From contig NZ_CP020555.1 in assembly GCF_002080455.1 (NCBI RefSeq), positions 7,802,501 through 7,866,500 of the forward strand: DNA of 64,000 nt, read 5' to 3'. Both the position numbers and the translations under genes were made by a program. Source of the DNA: Streptomyces sp. Sge12. GTDB taxonomy: Bacteria; Actinomycetota; Actinomycetes; Streptomycetales; Streptomycetaceae. This document shows, piece after piece, positions 25,874-35,175 of the stretch; the stretch's first letter is position 1; every line of letters starts with the position of its first letter. Below the pieces are notes generated by a model. It made no database searches, had not been told where the DNA came from, and worked only from the letters and a program-made list of their open reading frames with translations.

Positions 25874-26614
25874 TCAGCGCCATGCCTGCGCCGTGAGCCC
25901 CAGCAGCTCGCCGAAGGCCCGCTCCCCGGCCTCGGTCACCTCCAACGCCCGCCCGCCACCTGCCGGGCGCACGACCCACTGCTCCTCCAGTGCCCGCGCG
26001 CACAGGCGCGCCCCGGCCAGGCCGCCCAGGTGGCGGCGCCGCTCCGTCCAGTCCAGGCAGGAACTCGCCAGCCGCCTGCGCCCCTCGTCGGCGAGGCTGA
26101 TGCCGGCCTCGGCGCACCAGGCCCGCCCGGCCTCCGTCAGTTCGAAGACGTCCTCCGTGCGCAGCAGCCCGCGCCGCTCCATCGCGTCCGTCACCGCCAT
26201 GCCGAGCCGCCCGGCGAAATGGTCGTAGCAGGTCCGGCCGCGGGCCAGCGGGTCCGGCGCGGAGACCACGGGCACGGCGTGGGCCGCGTCCCGGTCCGGA
26301 ATCGCGTGCGAGGCGAGATCGTCGAGCAGCCGGGCGGTCGCACCGTCGGAGATGCGCACGTAACTGTGGCGGCCCTGCCGCTCGGTCACGCAGATGCCCG
26401 CCTCGAGCAGCCGGGTCAGATGGCCGCTGATGGTGGAGGGCGCCACCGAAGTGATCCGGGCCAGCTCGCCCGCGGTCCAGGCGCGCCCCTCCAGCAGGGT
26501 CATGCAGATCGCGGCCCGCGTCTCGTCGGCGAGGGCGCCGGCGAAGGCGGCCAGGAGGGCCGCGGGGGCCGGTCCGCACGAGGGCGACGCAGGCTCCGTA
26601 TGCATCTGGTTCAT
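25874..26614 (-). CDS. ArsR-family helix-turn-helix regulator with C-terminal effector domain
   Basis: 246 aa from ATG at 26614 (weak ribosome site; ATG at 26605 and 26632 also in frame). Winged helix at about 15-95: ALADETRAAICMTLLEGRAWTAG-like start, SVAPSTISGHLTRLLEAGI recognition helix and VRISDG wing. A second half (about 110-246) contains CYDHFAGRLGMAVTDAM and a LTEAGRAWC segment, as in the longer actinomycete ArsR proteins. The ArsR metal-binding Cys pattern is absent, so it probably senses an organic ligand. It is divergent from the methyltransferase gene (167-nt gap), its likely target. Confidence 0.88.
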   Translation of the reverse strand: MNQMHTEPASPSCGPAPAALLAAFAGALADETRAAICMTLLEGRAWTAGELARITSVAPSTISGHLTRLLEAGICVTERQGRHSYVRISDGATARLLDDLASHAIPDRDAAHAVPVVSAPDPLARGRTCYDHFAGRLGMAVTDAMERRGLLRTEDVFELTEAGRAWCAEAGISLADEGRRRLASSCLDWTERRRHLGGLAGARLCARALEEQWVVRPAGGGRALEVTEAGERAFGELLGLTAQAWR

Positions 26615-26781
26615 ACGTCCAGGATGCCCCATGATTTCGGCAAACAACGAACGGTTACCGGGTGAGGGCTCGTATCCATGTTCGCGGCCGGACGGAGGTG
26701 GGCCCTCTGTCGCGGGCGGGGCTCCACCGGCCACACTGGGTGCGCCGGGGCCGAAGGCCCCCGTCATGGGGAGGTGGTGGG

Positions 26782-27630
26782 GTGGTGGCGTCGGGTGAGC
26801 GCGCACAGCGGGCTTCGCAGCCCGCTCCGGTCGTACGGCCCGAGGTGTGGGAGACGTACGGTCCGGCCGATCTCAGCGCCGTACCGGTGTTCGCCGGAGG
26901 GTTCATCAACTTCGGCTACTGGCGGGCCGTCGACCTCGAAGGGCCCCTGTCGCAGGGCGACCGGATCCGTAGCGAACAGGACCTCTACCGGCACGTCCTG
27001 GACGCGGCGGCCCCCGGCGGCGGCCGGGCCGTCGAGGTCGGCTGCGGTCTCGGCCTCGGGTGCGCCCTCGCGCTGGAGGAGTACGGTCCCGCGGCCATCA
27101 CCGGCATCGACATCCACCCCCAGCAGCTCCAACGGGCCCGCGAGGCGAACTCACCGCTCCTCGAGGCGCAGCCGCACCGGCTGCGCTTCGTCCTCGGAGC
27201 GGCGGAGGATCTGCCGCTCGGCGATGCGGAGTTCGACTGCCTCTACAGCGTCGAGGCGGCCCAGCACTTCCCGGACCTGTCCGCCTTCGCCCGGGAGGCG
27301 GCGCGGGTGCTTCGCCCCGGCGGCCGGGTCGCGGTCACCAGCTTCTTCAGCGTGGGCGGTGCGCCCGAGTCCGCGGAGCGGCTCGCCGGGCTGCTCGACT
27401 CGTTCGCGAGCGGCCTGGACATCGCCCGGCCCGTCTCCCGGCTCGCCGACGCCCTGACCGAAGCCGGTTTCGCCGACGTCCGGGTCGCATCGATCGGCCC
27501 GCAGGTCTGGCCGGGCTGGGACCGCTGGCTCGCCCGCCTGTGGGAGCCGGGCACCTGGCCCCGGAACTTCCTGGCCGCCTGGGAACAGCAGATCCTGGAC
27601 TACTACCTCGTGACCGCCACCCGCCCGTAG
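26782..27630 (+). CDS. Class I SAM-dependent methyltransferase
   Basis: 282 aa from GTG at 26782, preceded by GGGGAGGTGG (a second GTG follows directly). The Rossmann-type SAM-binding motif I is VEVGCGLGLGCAL, motif II GIDIHPQQ, with FDCLYSVEAAQHFPD and LRPGGRVAVTSFF. The layout from FINFGYW onward resembles small-molecule C- or O-methyltransferases such as the sterol/tocopherol-type group. It methylates an unidentified small molecule; the divergent ArsR regulator suggests inducible expression. Confidence 0.9.
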   Translation: MVASGERAQRASQPAPVVRPEVWETYGPADLSAVPVFAGGFINFGYWRAVDLEGPLSQGDRIRSEQDLYRHVLDAAAPGGGRAVEVGCGLGLGCALALEEYGPAAITGIDIHPQQLQRAREANSPLLEAQPHRLRFVLGAAEDLPLGDAEFDCLYSVEAAQHFPDLSAFAREAARVLRPGGRVAVTSFFSVGGAPESAERLAGLLDSFASGLDIARPVSRLADALTEAGFADVRVASIGPQVWPGWDRWLARLWEPGTWPRNFLAAWEQQILDYYLVTATRP

Positions 27631-27706
27631 CCGGGGCCGCGGGCCGGCGCCCTCAACAGGGAGAACCCGGGCGGGGATTGTCGGTGGCTCCGCCTATCCT
27701 TCCGGC

Positions 27707-28015
27707 ATGTCAGTGAATATCGATCTTGCCTTCACCGTCACCGGGGTCGCCGACGAACCGCAGGCCTGGCACATCGTCCGCGCCCTCCAGCAGTTGATGT
27801 ACGAGGAGGACATAGCCGGCCAGGTGACCATCGGGGTGGCCGTGGACGACGACGGCGCGTTCTTCGTCTCCGGGGAGTCCGACTTCCCGCTCGGCATCTC
27901 CCGCTTCTACCTGTGGCAGCCGCACTTCGAGGGGCTCTTCGCGGCGACGGTCGCCGAAGTGGCGGCGGGCGCCCGGCCGGAGATCCGCTGGGGGTACCCC
28001 GACGAGGAGTACTGA
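27707..28015 (+). CDS. Small acidic hypothetical protein
   Basis: 102 aa. Starts MSVNIDLAFTVTGVAD, with a DEEY C-terminus; alpha/beta composition, no signal or membrane segment, and an aromatic stretch GISRFYLWQPHF. No family recognised. ATG is close to TATCCTTCCGGC, so the transcript may be nearly leaderless. It is convergent with the MpaB-type gene, with a shared hairpin between them. Confidence 0.7.
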   Translation: MSVNIDLAFTVTGVADEPQAWHIVRALQQLMYEEDIAGQVTIGVAVDDDGAFFVSGESDFPLGISRFYLWQPHFEGLFAATVAEVAAGARPEIRWGYPDEEY

Positions 28016-28031
28016 CCGGCCTGGGCCGATA

Positions 28032-28060
28032 CCGGTACCGATACCGAAAACCGGTACCGG
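28032..28060. terminator. Bidirectional hairpin between convergent genes
   Basis: CCGGTACCG (28032-28040) pairs with CGGTACCGG (28052-28060), an 11-nt AT-containing loop between. It lies in the 47-nt gap of two convergent genes and includes the self-complementary CCGGTACCGG. Confidence 0.65.
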
Positions 28061-28062
28061 CC

Positions 28063-28959
28063 TCAGTGCGACGGAGCGGGAGGCGGGGCCGGGGGAGCCG
28101 GGGGCAGTGCCCAGCGGATCGCCCGGGTCACGGCGTGGCCACCGGCGCGAGCGGCAACGGGCGGTATCCGTGCGGCGGCGGAAGCCTCGCCGGCCACGGC
28201 CGCCCTCGCCCAGGGCGGCAGCAGATCGACCGCTGCAGCCGCCAGCAGTGCGTACGGCCACCGGGCGGCCCCCGGCAGCGGGGGATCGGTCAGCAGGAAT
28301 CGGGCGGTGTCCCGGGAGGCCGCCGTCGGCCGCAGGTCGGGCCGGTACCGCGCCATCAGCACGGCCAGTTCCCGCATGCTCTCCGGTGGCCGGTCCGCGC
28401 CCAGCGCGCGGGCCACGCGCGCCGTGTCGGCGAGGTACGCATCGCGGCCCGCGGAGTCCAACGGGCGCCTGCCGTACCGCTGGTGGGCCCGCAGGAAGCA
28501 CTCCGCCTCGGCGATGTGCACCCAGGTCAGCAGCTCCGGATCGTCGGCCCGGTACGGCACGCCGTCGGCCGTCCGGCCCCGGATGCGGCCGTGCACCTCG
28601 CGTACGTGGGCCACGGCCGCCTCGGCGTCGGCACTGGTACCGAAGGTGGTGAAGGCCAGGAAGGTACTGGTCCGGTGCAGCCGGCCCCACGGGTCGCCCC
28701 GGTAGCCCGAATGCGCGGCCACGGCGGCCATCGCGAGGGGGTGCAGGGACTGGAGCAGCAGGGCGGCCAGCCCGCCGATGAACATCGACGCGTCCCCGTG
28801 CACCCGCCGGACCGGCCGCTCCGGCGCGAACCAGCGGGGCCCGGGGGTCGTGTGGATCCGCGCCCTGTTCTCGGGCCCGTCGGGCCCGGCCACGCGCAGG
28901 AAGACCGCCTCGCCGGCCTGGCGTCTGATCCGCTGGACGGTCGTCGTCTCCCTTGCCAT
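28063..28959 (-). CDS. MpaB-type oxygenase (DUF2236 family)
   Basis: 298 aa. Family hallmarks: an N-terminal GDASMFIGGLAALLLQSLHPLA segment (His near the end), RLHRTSTFLAFTTFGTSADA, VREVHGRI, and LLTWVHIAEAECFLRAHQRY with a WVH motif. DUF2236 proteins include latex-clearing and MpaB oxygenases that carry b-type haem and cleave or oxidise hydrophobic substrates. The Ala/Pro-rich C-terminal tail is low complexity. Start ATG at 28959. No partner genes nearby suggest a substrate. Confidence 0.88.
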   Translation of the reverse strand: MARETTTVQRIRRQAGEAVFLRVAGPDGPENRARIHTTPGPRWFAPERPVRRVHGDASMFIGGLAALLLQSLHPLAMAAVAAHSGYRGDPWGRLHRTSTFLAFTTFGTSADAEAAVAHVREVHGRIRGRTADGVPYRADDPELLTWVHIAEAECFLRAHQRYGRRPLDSAGRDAYLADTARVARALGADRPPESMRELAVLMARYRPDLRPTAASRDTARFLLTDPPLPGAARWPYALLAAAAVDLLPPWARAAVAGEASAAARIPPVAARAGGHAVTRAIRWALPPAPPAPPPAPSH

Positions 28960-29014
28960 GTGCCCAGTATGGGCCGCGCCGGGCGCACGGCGTAGGGGGC
29001 GTGGGGGACGTCGT

Positions 29015-29242
29015 TCAGATGATGTGGATGCGCTCCAGGGCGCCGGAGGTGTCGCGGACCATCAGGTCGTTGCCCTTGGCACGTTCGCGCTCGATGAACC
29101 CGAGCAGGAGCACCGCCCGGTTGATCACGTCCGACTTGCTGACGCCGGTCGCGGCGGTCAGCTCGGAGACGATGGTGACGGCCGGGGGGCAGAGGGTGAC
29201 GGAGTACCGCTCGCTGTCGGGGTGAGGGGGGAGCTGATCCAT
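29015..29242 (-). CDS. Small ribbon-helix-helix-like DNA-binding protein
   Basis: 75 aa. A short beta strand (RYSVTLCPPAVTIVSELTAA) followed by two helices (GVSKSDVINRAVLLLGFIERE) matches the ribbon-helix-helix plan of CopG/Arc-type or CcdA-like regulators, with GVSKSDVINRAV as the first helix-turn. ATG follows AGGAAAGG. The promoter side faces the secreted-protein gene. No toxin gene is adjacent, so an antitoxin role is not supported. Confidence 0.7.
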   Translation of the reverse strand: MDQLPPHPDSERYSVTLCPPAVTIVSELTAATGVSKSDVINRAVLLLGFIERERAKGNDLMVRDTSGALERIHII

Positions 29243-29468
29243 GGCGAGGCCTTTCCTGTTGAAGAAGACTGCACCATGGTTGCACCAGTATTGCGCGAAT
29301 GTGCACCAATTATTGGCTCGTTGTCCGTGGACAATCCCGTTGTCCGCCCACCCGCCCCTGCTGAGCTGGGTTCTTTCCGCCCGCGCCGCCCGGCCAATGC
29401 GCCCGCCCCGCCATCGTGGCGCCGTAACCCCACCGGACCGGCCGGTGGGCGAGCGAGAGGCGGATCCC

Positions 29469-30005
29469 GTGCGAGCGACCTGGACGAAGGCGAAGAAGAC
29501 GACGAGGACGAAGGAAGCGACGAGGACGAAGGAAGCGACGAGGACGAAGGTGACGAGGGCGAAGGCGCTCACCAGGTCCGTGGGGGCGCTGGCAGCCGCC
29601 GTCGGCCTCGCAGTGGTTCTTCCCGCCGGCCCGGCACACGCCAACCCCGGGGACCAGATCATCTGGTCGAACGGAACCAACGACGTACAGTTCCGCGCCA
29701 GTGAATGCGTGGCGGACGCGCACTTCGGCTACACCACCGCCAACCCGCACCCGAACACCATGTACGCGAACATCACCAAGGTGGGTGGGCCCGGCTACTG
29801 CCGCGTCGGGGTCCGGCTGGAATACCGCAACAGGTGGAACCAGTTCGTGAGCACGGAGTTCGCCTGGCACGCGAACTCCGCCATGGTCTCCGCACTCGGC
29901 ACCCGCTGCGTGGTCGTGTTCTCGATCCAGCGGCCCGGCGGTACCAGCGGCTGGTACGACGTACCGCTGTACAACCCCCACGGTACCTGCGCCGGGGGGA
30001 GCTGA
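29469..30005 (+). CDS. Small secreted protein with a repeat-extended basic signal peptide
   Basis: 178 aa from GTG at 29469 (GAGAGG upstream). Very long basic n-region (about 35 residues of Thr/Lys/Arg/Glu, including TRTKEA repeated) leads into a hydrophobic core VGALAAAVGLAVVLPAG and AHA cleavage. The mature part (about 120 residues) has four Cys (ECVAD, GYCRV, RCVVV, GTCAG) and aromatic-rich strands (YNPHGTC, WHANSAM). It probably forms a disulfide-bonded beta protein; family not recognised. A 22-bp-stem terminator follows. Confidence 0.75.
   Translation: MRATWTKAKKTTRTKEATRTKEATRTKVTRAKALTRSVGALAAAVGLAVVLPAGPAHANPGDQIIWSNGTNDVQFRASECVADAHFGYTTANPHPNTMYANITKVGGPGYCRVGVRLEYRNRWNQFVSTEFAWHANSAMVSALGTRCVVVFSIQRPGGTSGWYDVPLYNPHGTCAGGS
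29501..29554 (+). repeat. 18-bp tandem repeat inside a signal-peptide coding region
   Basis: GACGAGGACGAAGGAAGC occurs twice perfectly (29501-29518, 29519-29536) and a third time with changes. It encodes TRTKEA units in the n-region of the secreted protein. Confidence 0.85.
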
Positions 30006-30021
30006 GCCCGGCGGGCGTGCC

Positions 30022-30067
30022 ACACCCGGGGTGCCGAGCCGTGGTCACGGCTCGGCACCCCGGGTGT
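30022..30067. terminator. 46-bp perfect palindrome between convergent genes
   Basis: Left arm 30022-30043 (ACACCCGGGGTGCCGAGCCG then TG) pairs without mismatch with 30046-30067, leaving a 2-nt centre. It sits between the secreted-protein stop and the PRC-barrel stop and should terminate both transcripts. Confidence 0.85.
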
Positions 30068-30090
30068 CGGGCGGGTGCTGCGGCCGGGGG

Positions 30091-30450
30091 TCACAGCCAG
30101 CGGGGCGGGAAGATCCCGTAGTAGCCGCCGAGCGCCTCCCGGTAGTCGGCGTCCTGCAGGTGCACGTCCCGCACGAACTCGGGGGCGTTCTTGATCTGTT
30201 CCTTGGTCAGTCCGACCTGGACGCTCTTCTCCTCCAGATCGATACCGGTGACGGTACCCGCCGGGAGGAGGACCTCCTTGCCGAAGATCCACGGGCCGGT
30301 GTCCACGACCAGGTAGGCGGATCCCACCTCGTCGGAGTGCTTGTCGACCTTGCCGATGGTGCCGTCGGTCGCCTCCACCTTGTAGCCGGAGAGGTCCACA
30401 TCCGCGAGGCGGCCAACGGTGAGGCGGTAGGCCCAGACGTTCTCTGACAT
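30091..30450 (-). CDS. PRC-barrel domain protein
   Basis: 119 aa. The central part (about 18-80) is a PRC-barrel: DVDLSGYKVEATDGTIGKVD, then GSAYLVVDTGPWIFGKEVLLPAGTV and VTGIDLEEKSVQVGLTKEQI. The C-terminal APEF..DVHLQDADYREALGGYYG tail recurs in actinomycete PRC proteins found in stress and sporulation regulons. GGGAG lies 9 nt before the ATG. Role probably protein-protein interaction; no catalytic residues. Confidence 0.88.
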   Translation of the reverse strand: MSENVWAYRLTVGRLADVDLSGYKVEATDGTIGKVDKHSDEVGSAYLVVDTGPWIFGKEVLLPAGTVTGIDLEEKSVQVGLTKEQIKNAPEFVRDVHLQDADYREALGGYYGIFPPRWL

Positions 30451-30572
30451 GGGAAAACAGCTCCCTTCATCGATCCGTGTCCGTCACGGCGCGCCTGCCC
30501 CGGGGTGTCCCGGCTACACGTCCGCCTCCCGATCCCGTTCAGGGCGGACCGGGCTGACGGCGCGTGAGGCGG

Positions 30573-30968
30573 TCAGACGAGCTCGATCCCGAAGACGCCG
30601 TACGTGATGAGAGCCGCCGCGGCGAGCAGCAGCAGCGCGAGACGTACGGCCGAGAGCCACAGGGCCAGTCGGCGGGAGCGGTCGGTCCTGGCGCGTGCGA
30701 GCAGGGTCGCCGTCACCGCCAGGGACGTGATCAGCGCGAGGGCGGCCGCGAGGACGGCGAGGGCCCTGGGCGAGGTGGGCCGGGTGGCGGGCCCGTAGTC
30801 CTCCGTGATCCCGGGCAGCAGGACGCTGGCGGCGCACAGGCCGAGGGAGGTCAGGAGGGTGGCCAGTAGGTCGAAGGCAAGGACGGCCGACCAGCCGACG
30901 GGCAGCCGTCGCACCGGCCGCGGCCGGCGGGCCTGCCGACGGGTACCCGATGTCTTTTGAAGGTTCAC
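30573..30968 (-). CDS. Small integral membrane protein
   Basis: 131 aa from GTG at 30968 with GGGGAAG upstream. Basic N-terminus (RRQARRPRPVRRLP), then four hydrophobic segments: VLAFDLLATLLTSLGLCAASVLL, ALAVLAAALALITSLAVTATLLA, and a final ALLLLAAAALITYGVFG pair around RLALWLSAVR. Function unknown. A 157-nt AT-richer gap with GGAGAAAATCTCC separates it from rox. Confidence 0.7.
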   Translation of the reverse strand: MNLQKTSGTRRQARRPRPVRRLPVGWSAVLAFDLLATLLTSLGLCAASVLLPGITEDYGPATRPTSPRALAVLAAALALITSLAVTATLLARARTDRSRRLALWLSAVRLALLLLAAAALITYGVFGIELV

Positions 30969-31125
30969 TGCTTCCCCAAGGAGAAAATCTCCACGCCCAT
31001 GGCTGAAAGTCGCCGGTGTGGATCAGAACCTAGCGGCAGCCGCGGTCATCAAAACGGCACAGAACAGCCCATGCGGCATGCGTACCTGACCAAGAGTTAC
31101 CGAACAGTGAGGAAGCGGAAGCGAC

Positions 31126-32589
<1,464 letters not shown>

Positions 32590-32664
32590 CAAGATCCCTC
32601 ATACTCCGCGAATCCCTGATTTTCATCAGGTTCCGGCTTCGAACGGAGATTGTGCAGCACGGCA

Positions 32665-32685
32665 GGGGCCTTGCCGCAAGGCCCC
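32665..32685. promoter_or_regulatory. Rifamycin-associated element (RAE)
   Basis: Perfect inverted repeat with arms GGGGCCTTGC and GCAAGGCCCC around a single C. It matches the RAE known upstream of rifamycin-inactivating genes (rox, arr, rph, helR) in actinomycetes and is needed for rifampicin-inducible expression. It lies 75 nt from the rox start. Confidence 0.9.
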
Positions 32686-32793
32686 CGGTGCGCTATATGT
32701 TGAGAGTGGCAAGGAGCGCTTACCTCCTTGCCTTTGCCTTTTTGGCCATTACCTTTGTCGCCCCGGTTCGGGGCGCGGGGCTACGCTCCGCAG

Positions 32794-33168
32794 ATGGAAC
32801 GCGCAGAGGTACTCAAGCGGGTCATCGGCATCCTCACCGACGCCCAGGACATCCGCCGGGCCGCCGAGGCCGGGGAGGACGCGGACGAGGGCGACAGCCC
32901 CGAGCCCACGGCCGGCGTGGCCACTCTGCTCCTGAATGAGATGCTGCCGTCGATCCGCGTCCCGGCCGACGCGTCTCCGCAGCAGGTGGCGGCGCTGGTC
33001 GCGGAAGCACTCGGCCCGGCCCTGCACACGATGGTCTCCGGCTTCAGCCTGGCTTTCACCAGCCTCGCGATGGTGCACGACAGCGGGCGGACGGACATCT
33101 CCTCGATCGGGGTCCTTCAGCAGCTCGCCCTGGAAATCGAGGCAGGGACCTACGACGAGGGCCCATAA
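32794..33168 (+). CDS. Small acidic helical hypothetical protein
   Basis: 124 aa. Helical throughout: MERAEVLKRVIGILTDAQDI, a Glu/Asp-rich loop (GEDADEGDSPEPT), then a conserved-looking LLLNEMLPSIRVPAD, ALGPALHTMVSGFSLAFTSL and a C-terminal LEIEAGTYDEGP. Contains no known domain. It is divergent from rox across the RAE, so it could be co-regulated by rifamycin (inference). Its 3' end forms one arm of a terminator stem. Confidence 0.7.
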   Translation: MERAEVLKRVIGILTDAQDIRRAAEAGEDADEGDSPEPTAGVATLLLNEMLPSIRVPADASPQQVAALVAEALGPALHTMVSGFSLAFTSLAMVHDSGRTDISSIGVLQQLALEIEAGTYDEGP

Positions 33169-33189
33169 GGCCCCGCCGAGGTCCCTGCC
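33141..33189. terminator. Hairpin overlapping the end of the small acidic gene
   Basis: GGCAGGGACCT (33141-33151, coding) pairs perfectly with AGGTCCCTGCC (33179-33189) past the stop; an inner GGGCC/GGCCC stem extends it. Serves the convergent pair. Confidence 0.65.
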
Positions 33190-33213
33190 CCATCGACCTA
33201 CGACCGGACGCCG

Positions 33214-33399
33214 TTACTCCGCGTCGTCGTCGCCCGTTCGGGTCATCTTCCGCTCCTGCAGCCGCCTCAGTTCCTCCGGAGTCTTGCCGCTGACCCGCTT
33301 GCTGGCCTCCGGGTGGACCGGGTCCGGACCGGGGTGCTCCTGCACCTGCTCCTCGCGACCCTTACCCGGCTTCTGACGCTTGCTCTCCATACCGCTCAT
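33214..33399 (-). CDS. Small highly charged hydrophilic protein
   Basis: 61 aa, half of it Lys, Arg, Glu, Asp, Gln: MSGMESKRQKPGKGREEQVQ at the start and RKMTRTGDDDAE at the end. No hydrophobic core, so it is intrinsically disordered, like small stress-protein families with KGxxK or Gly-Lys-Gly patterns. GAGGGAG precedes the ATG by 9 nt. Function unknown. Confidence 0.65.
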   Translation of the reverse strand: MSGMESKRQKPGKGREEQVQEHPGPDPVHPEASKRVSGKTPEELRRLQERKMTRTGDDDAE

Positions 33400-33560
33400 G
33401 GCTGCCGCTCCCTCACAGATCTGATGGACAGGGGATCCGGACACCCTCCGCCTACCCGCGAACGGCCCGGTCACCCTCCTCTCACGACCCATCCTGAAGC
33501 GCTCGGACCCCGTCGGCCACGCCATGCGTCATCCGGCCCAGCAGCGGGAAGGCGCCCCGC

Positions 33561-34757
33561 ATGACGGAAACGATCAGTAGCCTCGCCACCCGTTTCGTAC
33601 GCCGTCGCCGCGAGCCGGTCGCCGTCCAGGCCCTGCGTTCCACCGCGGCGGCCGTGATCAGCTATGTCGTCGCGCTCCGCCTGAGCAGCGAGCCGAACCC
33701 GCTCACCGCGCCGCTGACCGCCCTGCTCGTCGTCCAGGTCACCCTGTACTCCACGCTGACCACCAGCATCCGGCGGGTCAACTCGGTGGTCGTCGGCGTG
33801 CTGATCGCGATCGGCTTCAGCGCGCTGGTGGGTCTGACCTGGTGGAGCCTGGGCCTGTTGATCCTCGCCTCCCTGGTCGTGGGCCACCTGGTGCGCGTCG
33901 ACGAGTTCGTCCCCGAGGTCGCGATCAGCGCCATGCTGGTCCTCGGCGTCACGCAGGTCACCGACACCGCCTGGGACCGGGTCTTGGAGACGATCATCGG
34001 CGCGGTGGTCGGACTGCTCGTCAACCTCCTCCTGGCGCCACCGCTGTGGGTCGGCCCCGCGGGCGCCGCGATCACCGACCTCGCCCAGCGGATGAGCCGG
34101 CTCCTCGACCACCTCGGCGAGGACCCCGCCGGCCCGGCACGGGTCGAACAGGCCGCGGCCCGGCTGCACGAGGCACGCCGCCTCGACAACGACATCGCCC
34201 AGGTCGACGCCGCCCTCCGGCAGGCCGAGGACAGCCTCCGCCTCAACCCGCGCGTCAAGGAGGGGCTGCTCTTCCGGCTGGTCCTGCGCACCGGCCTGGA
34301 CACCCTGGAAATCTGCGCCGTGGTGCTCCGCGTCGCCTCCCGGACCCTGACCGACCTGGCCAGGGCCCGCCCCGACGGCCCGCTGTTCGACCCGGCGACC
34401 GCGGCCGCACTGCGGCAGGTGCTGCGCCACACGGCCATCGCGGTGGAGAGCTTCGCCCAGCTGATCACCGCGCAGGTCAGCGCCAACGCGGAGGAGGCGG
34501 AGGCCCGCCTGACGGGAGAACTCGCCGTCGCCCGGGCCTACCGCGACCGGCTCGCGGAGCTGCTGCTGGCCGCCGCCCGCGAGGACCCGGAGCACTGGCA
34601 GCTGCGCGGCGCGCTGCTCACCGAGATCGACCGGGTCCTCGACGAACTGGGCGTGGACAAACGTTCCCAGCGCCTGCTGGAGGAACTCGACCACCACACC
34701 CGTACCCGGCGCAGGAGCTGGAAGCCGCTCAAGCGGGCCCGGCAGGACGCCGCGTGA
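33561..34757 (+). CDS. FUSC-like aromatic-acid exporter family membrane protein
   Basis: 398 aa. The N-terminal half has six hydrophobic helices (about 28-165): AVISYVVALRLSS, LTAPLTALLVVQVTLYS, VNSVVVGVLIAIGFSALVG, LGLLILASLVVGHL, AISAMLVLGV and IIGAVVGLLVNLLLAPP. The C-terminal half is a long helical cytoplasmic region with coiled coils (ARVEQAAARLHEARRLDNDI, then TGELAVARAYRDRLAELLLA). This is the plan of FUSC / DUF939 proteins related to AaeB. Substrate unknown; a VOC-protein gene follows 14 nt downstream. Confidence 0.85.
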   Translation: MTETISSLATRFVRRRREPVAVQALRSTAAAVISYVVALRLSSEPNPLTAPLTALLVVQVTLYSTLTTSIRRVNSVVVGVLIAIGFSALVGLTWWSLGLLILASLVVGHLVRVDEFVPEVAISAMLVLGVTQVTDTAWDRVLETIIGAVVGLLVNLLLAPPLWVGPAGAAITDLAQRMSRLLDHLGEDPAGPARVEQAAARLHEARRLDNDIAQVDAALRQAEDSLRLNPRVKEGLLFRLVLRTGLDTLEICAVVLRVASRTLTDLARARPDGPLFDPATAAALRQVLRHTAIAVESFAQLITAQVSANAEEAEARLTGELAVARAYRDRLAELLLAAAREDPEHWQLRGALLTEIDRVLDELGVDKRSQRLLEELDHHTRTRRRSWKPLKRARQDAA

Positions 34758-34771
34758 GGGAAGGTGGAGGC

Positions 34772-35158
34772 ATGGTGCACGTACTGGGCAGCAGGATGCT
34801 GCTGCAACCCACGGATCCCGAACGCTCGCGCGCCTTCTACGGCGACACCCTGGGGCTGGCGGTGTACCGCGAGTTCGGTACCGGCCCCGAGCGCGGCACG
34901 GTCTACTTCCTCGGCGGCGGCTTCCTCGAGGTGTCAGGGCGGGCGGACGAGCCGCCCGCCCCCGGCCTGCGGCTGTGGCTCCAGGTCGCGGACGTCCACG
35001 CGGCGTACGAGGACCTGCGCAGCCGGAACGCGGAGGTCCTGCGAGCGCCCCGCCGCGAACCGTGGGGCCTGATCGAAATGTGGCTCGCCGACCCCGACGG
35101 CGTCCGCATCGCCCTGGTGGAGGTCCCCGCGGACCATCCCCTGCGCTTCCGCCCCTGA
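34772..35158 (+). CDS. VOC-family protein
   Basis: 128 aa, one VOC domain. It opens with VLGSRMLLQPTDPERSRAFYGDTLG (written here from separate strands), contains GTVYFLGGGFLEVSG and LWLQVADVHAAYEDL, and ends with the metal-site strand MWLADPDGVRIALVEVP. A GGAGG lies just before the ATG, 14 nt after the FUSC-like gene stop, so the two form an operon. Glyoxalase/bleomycin-resistance-like proteins bind metals and small molecules; the reaction is unknown. Confidence 0.9.
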   Translation: MVHVLGSRMLLQPTDPERSRAFYGDTLGLAVYREFGTGPERGTVYFLGGGFLEVSGRADEPPAPGLRLWLQVADVHAAYEDLRSRNAEVLRAPRREPWGLIEMWLADPDGVRIALVEVPADHPLRFRP

Positions 35159-35159
35159 C

Positions 35160-35175
35160 CGCCCGCTAGCGGGCG
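35160..35175. terminator. 16-bp perfect palindrome over a stop codon
   Basis: CGCCCGCTAGCGGGCG is fully self-complementary and contains the TAG stop of the minus-strand gene. It lies in the 7-nt gap of the convergent pair and may serve as a compact bidirectional terminator. Confidence 0.4.

Noticed and set aside
29015..29242. Antitoxin of a toxin-antitoxin pair
   Set aside because: The ribbon-helix-helix-like protein has no toxin-sized partner next to it on the same strand.
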